NCBI GenBank assembly: GCA_032358255.1 | Contig: JAULBX010009991.1 | Coordinates: forward strand, 186,001-250,000 | Length of the DNA: 64,000 nt | Direction: 5' to 3' | Source: Heterotrichella gracilis | Taxonomy: Eukaryota > Sar > Xanthophyceae > Tribonematales > Xanthonemataceae | In this document: positions 56,978 through 64,000 of the stretch, piece after piece | Layout of the letters: each line of letters begins with the position of its first letter | Position numbering within the stretch: the stretch's first letter is position 1 | Position numbers and translations under genes: made by a program | Notes under the pieces: model-generated | Told to the model about the DNA's origin: nothing | Database searches by the model: none | The model's input: the letters and a program-made list of their open reading frames with translations, nothing else

Positions 56978-57517
56978 ATGGACACGGTACGCCCCTGCCT
57001 TCACCCTACACCCTAGTCCCCTGCTTTCCCCACGGTCAATACATAACTGGGCCTGCAACACGTGGCAAGCAGGCGTTGGAGCGGTTTGAAGAGCTCAAGA
57101 AGCTTGGCAAGTTGAAGAGCCTAGGGGCGCGCACCCAGGTCCCAAAGGACCCACCCAGTACCAGCAGGACACCCGCACGGCAAGACAATGGGCCCTGGCA
57201 ACAGGTACGCTGGCGCACACAACGGATCACCATTGTTGCCCACCGCCCAGCCCACTAATGGCCCCGTACCATTGGTCGTTGCCCATCAACTAGACCCTAA
57301 CAAGGGTGTTGCGGGGACACAGATCCCCCGCACACTCCTGCCTGTTGTGACACACTGGCGAAGGAGGCCACCCTTGGCTGTGGCGCTGCTTTATGTAGTG
57401 TAGTGTTCCCTTTCATTCCCTTGCCACTGTTGGGTGATTGCATCTCACCATGGGCACCCACATTCCTGTCAATGCAGGTCCTAACTGCAAACCTGCTCCG
57501 GCACACACACACACACG

Positions 57518-57554
<37 letters not shown>

Positions 57555-60500
57555 CTATAGCTGCAACTGCAACGCCCAGCTGCAGCCCTCAACTGAACCT
57601 GCCCCCTAAACTCAAACCTTAAACCCTAAACCCTCCTTGGTCCAGTCTGCTAAGGAGGCCGCGCAGGACCTGCAGCGGGTGAAGGACCAAATGGACCTGC
57701 CCCTTAACCAAAACCCTAAAACCCTAAAACCTAAAACCTAAAACCTCCTTGCCCCAGGCTGCAGAGGAGGCCGCACAGAACCTGCAGCTCTCAACTGCAC
57801 CTGCCCCGAATTAGAACCCTAAACCCTAACCCTAACCCGAAAACCTTCGTTGCCCCAGGCCGCAGAGGAGGCCGCTCAGAACCTGCAGCGGGTGAAGGAC
57901 CGCACCCACAGCCGCAGCAGCAGCCGCGCAGAGATGCCCCCACCCAGCCCCACCCCCGCCCCCAAGCCCGCCTTGGCCAAGCCCCGCTCCATGAAGCAGG
58001 CGCCGGTGGCGGAGCGCCAAACCCCCCTGGCAGCCCATCGCAGCAGGTGGGTTCATGGCGTGGGGTTTGGGGTGAAGGGTTTAGGGTTTGTGTTCCAGGA
58101 GGAGCCTTGCACTGCTTGTGAGGGTCACCTCCCAGTCAAGGGTGCCCTATTTCTACCCCGGGGCGCCTGCGAATGACCTTGCACCCCGTGTCCCCTGCCT
58201 GGGGCCAGTTCCCTTCCTGTTAAACAAACATAATGTACTATCATCGTAATATGTACACTAAATGCTTCATTTGGTTAGGTCCATGTCGGCGGACACCACT
58301 CCCAAGGACAACTTCCAGACCATCAAGAACGAGCTGGCTCGCCCGGCAACCCATGCGCGGTCTGCGACCATGGACTTGGGCAGCGGCGCGGCAGCTGCTA
58401 TCCCCAGGCGAGGGGGGTCGGGGGCTCAGACCCAGGAGATGCGCGACGTGAACCTGGACCAGGTACCCTAAACCCTAAATCCGTAACCCCAAAGGGAATA
58501 GGTTTCGCGGCTCAAGACCAAGAAAAGGCGGAGACGCGAACCTGGACAGGAACCCTAAACCCTAAGCAGGTCACTTACTGCAGCTGGACAGGAACCCTAA
58601 ACCCTAAGCAGGTCACTTACTGCACCTGGACGCATGGCACGCGCCTGCGCCGTCGTGTGTGGGGGGTGTAGGTTTCTTGGTGGTGGAATGGCGCAGCCTC
58701 TGTGCACGCCTGCCATTGGGGTTGGGGTGGGGAGGGGGGGGTGGCACGCCCTTGGTTGTGCCTCTGTGGTGTCCAGCCATGTGATGGGGGGTGCATGTTT
58801 TTGAGGCACCACCGCCTGCCCTTGATGGTGGAGGGGGTGCATGGCTCATGGGGGCGCTGCCATCAACCACCACCGTCAAACAGCTCCCAGCAGCAGGTAC
58901 CCCCCCAACCCACCCACCCATCCTCCATTGCACACCACGCAACCCTCACCCCACCCACATACCCACCTCACCCCCACCCCACACACCTTTCCTCCATCGC
59001 CCCCACAACGCACTCCCACCCCACCCACCCGCACCCTACCCACACGCACCCCCACCCCACCCAACCAGGTGATCCACAACTTCCAGCGGCTTCAGAGCCG
59101 CAGCGGCAGCGCCTCGATGGCCAAGGCGCCCCGCTCCGCCCACTCCCGCACCTCCTCGGTCAGCTCCAACCCAGACTCGGTGGGGCACTCTGAGAGCACG
59201 GGCTACGAGGAGCAGGTGGGGAAGGTACAGGGTTTAGGGTTTAGGGTTTAGGAAATCCCAGTACAGCTCCTACCCAGATCCAGTGTGGCACTCGAAAGAG
59301 CGTGGAATGGTACGAGGGCAGTGGCGCACTCCACTCCCGCACCTCCTCGGTCAGCTCCAACCCAGACTCGGTGGGGCACTCTGAGAGCACGGGCTATGAG
59401 GAGCAGCTGAGGGATGGAGATGGGGATAGTGAGGGTGGTAGATATGGTGGTGAGGATGGTGGCGAGAGTAGTGATGATGGGAATGGAGATGAGGAGTGGC
59501 GAGCCCGAACGATGAAAGCGAATATTTCACATACCCCACCCACCCAAATCTCTATTGTCACATAAACCCCCACCATCAAACTAATCCCCCATCGCCACCT
59601 AAATTCCCACCGCCACCTAAACCCCCGCCCTGCCGCCCCACAGCGCCCCACCACCACCACCACCACCGCCGCCAGCTCCTCCCACAGCGAGGGCCCCTCC
59701 TCCCCGGCCAGCACCCGATACGACCCCGCGCACCGCTACGAGTTCGAGGAGGTGATCCAGACCGAAGGGGAGGAAATTATAGTTATCCCCGACAAGGTGG
59801 CGTGGTCCACGCTGCGCAACTTCATCGGGGTCGCGCAGGAGGACCCCACGCTGCTTGTGCATGCGCTGCGCGCGCTGCAGCGGCTGCAGGAGGAGCAGGA
59901 GGAGGAGGAGGCAAAGGCGGCGCGGGACGCAGGTAATGAGGGCATTCACCACTTCCAATTATTGGATGGTAGAAATGATTGTGATTTTAATGATGTTGGA
60001 GGATGGGGTTTCGTAAATGTCTTTGATGATAATGATGGGGTTTCCCAGCAGCGTCTCCAGCCCACAGCAAGGCCATGCTTTTATCCACCCCCCACGCACC
60101 CCCCACCCCCACCGCAGACCGCGGCCGGTCCCGCAAAACCCCCCGCCAAGAGGAGCTGGACGTGCGGCGCAAGTGCGAGGACAATATCTCAAACTGCGTG
60201 CGCCTGCAGTTTGCCAACCTGCTGCAAAAGTGCTCGGTGCTGGCGGCGGATGAGACCGACCAGGCGCAAACAGACCAGCGCTTGCAGGAGATTCTGGATG
60301 TAAGCAAACCCTAAACCCTAAACCAGCTGTGCACGGACCAGCGCCTGCAGGAGATACTGGATGTAACAGCTGCACGGTACCGACATGGTAGGGTTGAAAA
60401 GGGCTTTTGAAAGTGTTCAAAGAGGTTCTATGCATTGTAAAGGGTCACTGCCAATGTAAGAAGACTAAAGATAGTGATAACGAGATCTTGGATGTAAGCA

Positions 60501-63500
60501 GTTGCAGACCATTCAAATGAGGATGATGGCAAAAGGTAATGACCCCCATCCACGTCCCCCTTGCAGGAGGCGCAGTGCTTTGTGCTCCAGCTGAAGGATC
60601 TGCAAGAGCTGCTGTACGACCACCTGGCTGAGCTGCAGCGCTTCTACGACATCATGGTGCATGAGTACCACATGCACATCACAGACATGCTGGACTTTGT
60701 GGGGGTCAACCCAGACAAGCTGTCCAACGAAAACATCCGCACCGTGTTCCTGTGGGTGCACAATTACCAGGATGCGATGCGCGAGATGGGGTACAACGAG
60801 CACAAGCTGCCCCTGTTCTCGATTCCGAAGAATGGGGTGAATTTGCTGCTAGACGCGTTTGACCAGCGCGTGCGGGCCACCTTTGCCACGTGGTTCCAGA
60901 ACCTGGTCAAGGTGGGTGGCGGTTGTGGGTGGGATGGGGGAGAGAGGGTGCATTGGATGAAAGCGTCGGATACAATGAGATTACAGAAGAACACAAGCTT
61001 CATGCGCACTCATCAAACGTTTTACCTCGAACCATACACCCTACATACTCAACCCCCTCCTTTCACACACACACACACACACACACATACAGCTCTGGAG
61101 CCCTAATGCCCCCCCCGCCCCCCCCAATAACAACGCCACCAAATCCCCCCCCATACACACAGGCCGAGGAGAGCTACGAGCCGCGCGCGCGCGACGGCAA
61201 GGCCTGGACCTCCACCGGCATCGAGCTGTTCACCATGATCAACCAGCGCAACAGCGTGGTCAAGCGCACGCACTCCCTCATCATGACGCGCACAGCGCAG
61301 GTGGGGGCGGGGGTTTGGGTAGGGTTTTGGGTAGGGTTAAGTGGGGTCTTGCAGTAAAGCGCACGCACTCGCTCATCATGATGCGCATGGGCAGGGCAGG
61401 GTTTGGGTAGGGTTTGGTAGGCTTTGGGTAGGGTCTTCTAATCGCTCAGTATAACGCGCACGGCGCAGGTGGGGGTGAGGGTTGGAAGGGGGTGGGTAGG
61501 GCCTTGGAGCCAAGAGGGTGCCCTTGAGTTAGTGTAGAGGTCGAAGCCTGGGATGAGAGTTTGGAGTTGGGCGTGGATCTTCCATCATTCCCCCCCTGGC
61601 CCTTCTAAATGAGTACAAGGAGGGTGCATGCAGCTCAATTTTAGGGTGATTATGCAGGGTTTACCGTTAGGGTTTTTACTAACCTCCCTTTGCCCTCCAG
61701 GCCTCCCTTGACCTGCTGAAGGAGTACCAGGAGGTGCAGCTCACCCGCCTGGCGCCGGGCAGCCTCACCCGCGACCACCTGTGCGCCGTCGTGAACAACA
61801 TGCTGCGCTGCTCTCACGCAACCATGGAGTTGTATGACGTGCTGGCTGAGGAGCTGCCGGAGGAGATCGAGGTGGGGTGTGGTGATACAGGCGGTTGGGT
61901 GGGGTTTGGTACTTGCCTGGCACAGGGCCTTTCACGGAATGTGGAGGGGATAATGTATGGTTGATCAAACGTATGGGTATAGACGGGGTTTTGTTACCTC
62001 TTGGCTGAGGAACTGCCGGAGGAGATTGAGGTGAGGGTTTGGAGTCAGGGGGTTGAAGGGTGATGTGCCTGGCCATGGTTGATATTGCCCTGCCGGGGTT
62101 GAAATTGCCCGATCAAAAGAGGCTCGAGACCACTGTCTGTGTCCCTCATCCCAATTGCATTCAAGGCACCCCGATGAACCCTGACCATGCACAGGCACGA
62201 CCCCAATCCAGCACATGCACACTCCCTCCCCCTCCCCTTTCCACTCACCCCTCCACTCCCCCCTACCCAGAACCTCACCGACTTTGGCCCCGTCAAGAAG
62301 GGCTTTGACAACGTGGGCCTCAAGGCAATTGAGTCGCTCATCTCACTCACCTTCAAGGCTCCCGCCCTGGAGGAACAGCTCAAAAAGCTGTATGTGCACG
62401 AGGAGTATTACTCGAGGCGAATCACGGCGGCGGTGCTGCGCACCATCAGGACCGCGGTGCAGGAATTTGATCAGAAGCTGGAGCCAACAGCATTCAGGAG
62501 GTGGGTGGTGGTGGTGGTGAGGGGCGGGGCGGGGCGGGTGGTGGTGGTGGTATGGGGCTGGGGCCTAAAGGCTAAAGGGTGCATGGAGATTGATCAGAAG
62601 CTAGAGCCAACAGCATTCAGGAGGTGGCTGGTGGTTACTTAATTAGGTAGTTACATGCATTCCGGCAATACAGCCAGATTAGCAGTCAGTCTTGCACATG
62701 CGGCGCCACGCAGCTCTTTTCTGGCACTGTTTGAACCACTTATTGATCCCACGCGACTTGAGGTCCTGCTGGAGCAGGTCAGCCCACGTGGCCCTTGGCT
62801 TACCTACCCCCTTTGCCCCCTGGTGGTGGTGCATGCGGAGTAAACCAATTTACTCCGACTGGGCAACTGCAGGCATCACACGATTCACCCCACCTCCACA
62901 CACCATCCTCCGGCATCCCCAGGCTGGTCAACCATGGTTGCCCAATGGATATATATATATCAGCATACCGGCGCAAAGGCCCAATGCATGCATCACCCAA
63001 CTCCCCTCCCCACCCACGCACCCACCCACCCCCCACCCCCTGCAGGCTGGTCAACCGGGTCGCTGACGCCTGCATCACCCAGTTCACCACCCGCCTGCAC
63101 CAGAACGTGAAGTCCTCCAAGCGGGCAATCGATGAGGCGCTGCTGGGGGGCCTGGCTGCGGACTACGAGGATATCCAGCACCTGTTCACATTCTACCTCA
63201 AGCCGCCTGTGGTAAGCCGCCTGCTGCTGAACTGCTTTGTGTGTTTGCCTGTGGAAAGCGGTGTGTGGGGTGTGGAGGGGGGCGGTTTTGAGGGCGGGGG
63301 GGGGGAGGGCATGCAGGGAGTGCCGGGACAGTCTTGTGGTTGTATAAGGTGAATGAGTACCAGCTGTATGTACATGTAATTAAAAAGGAATTTGCCTCGT
63401 TTATTGAGCTCTGAAAACCCCAAAGGGATATGCCTTCTCAATTGTAGAGAATACCTAAACGTGCACATGAATACAAACTTGAAATGGGCCATTTCATGTT

Positions 63501-64000
63501 TGCAGGTTCAAGAGAAGTCCAAGAAGCTGCTGATGCTGATTGAGTTTGTGGGCGCTGCCAGCCTCGAGGACTACACGCTAGCCTACCAGCAGCTGCTCGA
63601 GGCCGACCCAACCATGTCGCCGGATGTGGTGTACCCACTGGTGCGCCAGCGGCAGGACATGACCTTCCAGGACATCAAGGAGGTGAGGGAGGAAACTCTA
63701 GACCCTTGACCCTAAACCCTGGTGTGGGGATGTAGTGTACTGTGTGGTGCGCCAGCGACGGGTGGAAACCCTATACCCTGAACCGTAGGGCAGGGTTGTG
63801 TGCCCCCTGGTGGAGCAGCATCAGGACATGACGTGACAGGACAAGCAGGAGGTGTTGAAAAGGGTGTGTGTACCCCGGCTCAGTGTATCAGTGACAATAG
63901 GAAGTGGCGTTCCCTCAAGCCCACCTCCCAGCCGTCACGCTTACGAAATATTGACACCCTCTTCCCCCCCTCCTCCCCCCTCCAGGTGTTTGACACGTGC
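56978..64000 (+). CDS. SEC6: Exocyst complex subunit SEC6, partial (3' end beyond the window)
   Basis: Fourteen exons, all joins in frame: 56978-56986, 57073-57204, 57859-58046, 58279-58462, 59069-59215, 59644-59932, 60118-60299, 60567-60911, 61163-61300, 61701-61871, 62271-62500, 63046-63211, 63506-63682 and 63986 onward. SEC6 is a core exocyst subunit that tethers secretory vesicles to the plasma membrane. Family signs: QEDPTLLVHALRALQRLQEE, ENIRTVFLWVHNYQDAMREM, FDQRVRATFATWFQNLVK, TSTGIELFTMINQRNSVVKR, ASLDLLKEYQEVQ, VNNMLRCSHATMELYDVL, KKLYVHEEYYSRRI, DEALLGGLAADYEDIQHLF, KSKKLLMLIEFVGAASLEDY. The first ~240 residues (Ser/Pro/Arg-rich, SRSGSASMAKAPRSAHSRTS) are disordered and not typical of SEC6, so they may be an algal extension. 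The first exon codes only for M-D-T. Most introns carry echoes of a neighbouring exon. Confidence 0.88.
57501..57551. repeat. CA microsatellite in a SEC6 intron
   Basis: About 24 CA units with one CG interruption. A shorter one lies at 61067-61088. Confidence 0.95.
57604..57858 (+). repeat. Two echoes of the third SEC6 exon start, alternating with CCCTAAA runs
   Basis: The exon start (gaggaggccgctcagaacct, from 57859) is preceded by copies at 57647-57686 (aaggaggccgcgcaggacct, still followed by gcagcgggtgaaggacc) and 57764-57790 (gaggaggccgcacagaacct). Each copy, like the exon, is preceded by a CCCTAAA run and then a ccttg(g/c)...ccag acceptor: runs at 57604-57634, 57705-57746 and 57814-57838. 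Thus the unit [CCCTAAA run - acceptor - exon start] occurs three times. Confidence 0.95.
58463..58625 (+). repeat. Echoes of the fourth SEC6 exon end with CCCTAAA runs
   Basis: The exon end aacctggaccag|gtaccctaaaccctaaa (58451-58479) is echoed at 58539-58565 (aacctggacaggaaccctaaaccctaa) and 58584-58608 (ctggacaggaaccctaaacc). agcaggtcacttactgca follows both copies. Confidence 0.92.
59216..59406 (+). repeat. Near-identical echo of the fifth SEC6 exon
   Basis: After the donor comes ggtttagggtttagggttta (59230-59249). A diverged copy follows (cagctcctacccagatccag, 59263-59290). Then 59331-59406 repeats the exon end at 59140-59215 with one visible difference (ggctatgag for ggctacgag). In the copy the donor GT is CT, so it is not usable as such. 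Confidence 0.95.
60300..60500 (+). repeat. Two echoes of the seventh SEC6 exon end
   Basis: The exon end (accagcgcttgcaggagattctggat|gtaagc) is followed by aaaccctaaaccctaaacca and then a copy (accagcgcctgcaggagata, ctggat|gtaac, 60338-60368). A shorter copy lies at 60481-60497 (gagatcttggatgtaag). Confidence 0.93.
61301..61480 (+). repeat. Echoes of the ninth SEC6 exon end
   Basis: aagcgcacgcactcgctcat (61357-61376) copies the exon text at 61262-61281 (aagcgcacgcactccctcat). acgcgcacggcgcaggtggg (61454-61473) copies the exon end plus donor at 61286-61305. GGGTAGGGTTT runs lie between. Confidence 0.9.
61872..62050 (+). repeat. Echo of the tenth SEC6 exon end
   Basis: tggctgaggaactgccggag (62002-62021), then gagattgag|gtgagg, repeats 61843-61877 (tggctgaggagctgccggag, gagatcgag|gtgggg). 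The donor is kept. Confidence 0.93.
62501..62950 (+). repeat. Echoes of the eleventh exon end and twelfth exon start of SEC6
   Basis: gatcagaagctagagccaac plus agcattcaggaggtgg (62592-62627) repeats the exon end at 62469-62504. ccccaggctggtcaaccatg (62918-62937) repeats the acceptor and start of the next exon (ctgcaggctggtcaaccggg, 63040). Confidence 0.93.
63683..63860 (+). repeat. Two echoes of the thirteenth SEC6 exon end
   Basis: tgtggtgcgccagcgac (63741-63757) copies ctggtgcgccagcggc (63639-63654). tgtgtgccccctggtggagc plus agcatcaggacatgacgtgacaggacaagcaggaggtg (63796-63853) copies 63628-63685. ccctaaaccctggtgt and ccctataccctgaaccg separate them. Confidence 0.9.

Noticed and set aside
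57604-60325. A true chromosome end
   Set aside because: The telomere-like tracts are only two to five units long, interrupted, in both orientations along the window, and lie within a gene that continues.
6-64000. CRISPR array or bacterial operon
   Set aside because: Direct repeats are present but they are exon copies, microsatellites and telomere-like runs; genes have introns throughout.

Overview
The window is eukaryotic nuclear DNA. Genes are split by short GT-AG introns with a few GC-AG introns, lie on both strands, and there are no operons. An RWP-RK transcription factor, a chloroplast-lumen-type precursor, plant-type TTTAGGG telomere-like repeats and plant-like versions of several housekeeping proteins point to a green alga (Chlorophyta). 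A trebouxiophyte-like alga is my best guess, since Chlamydomonas-type algae usually carry TTTTAGGG; this is an inference.

Layout, left to right: a partial membrane/coiled-coil gene (-); a BolA-family protein (+, 1.1-1.8 kb); an unknown disordered protein (+, 2.8-4.0 kb); an ETHE1-type persulfide dioxygenase with an N-terminal phosphatase-like domain (-, 6.0-9.45 kb), divergent from the exosome subunit RRP41 (+, 10.1-12.25 kb); a large RWP-RK regulator (+, 14.2-18.4 kb); an unknown protein (-, 19.6-21.1 kb), divergent from an unknown protein with C-terminal hydrophobic segments (+, 22.2-25.6 kb); a CRAL-TRIO/SEC14 protein (+, 25.8-27.9 kb); an S26-fold protein lacking the catalytic dyad (-, 29.8-31.1 kb); an F-box/leucine-rich-repeat protein (+, 32.6-35.3 kb); a SWIM zinc-finger protein (-, 38.1-40.3 kb); a chloroplast DUF6816-like protein (-, 41.3-44.5 kb); a damaged gene with an E-x-K nuclease-like segment plus a decayed duplicate (-, 45.3-50.3 kb); a TauD-type dioxygenase (+, 50.6-52.9 kb); a multi-spanning membrane protein (-, 54.1-55.8 kb); and the exocyst subunit SEC6, running off the right edge (+, 57.0 kb onward). 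All intron positions were checked by reading-frame continuity across the joins.

The most unusual structure is a recurring one. Introns repeatedly carry a second, degenerate, same-orientation copy of the edge of the neighbouring exon, often including the splice site. I call these exon-edge echoes. They occur in at least seven genes and in most introns of SEC6. Many are joined directly to short CCCTAAA/TTTAGGG telomere-like repeats. Together with the intronic telomere-like repeats and three GC-AG introns with the AG|GCAAGT consensus, this suggests an unusual way in which introns of this genome are rearranged or repaired.
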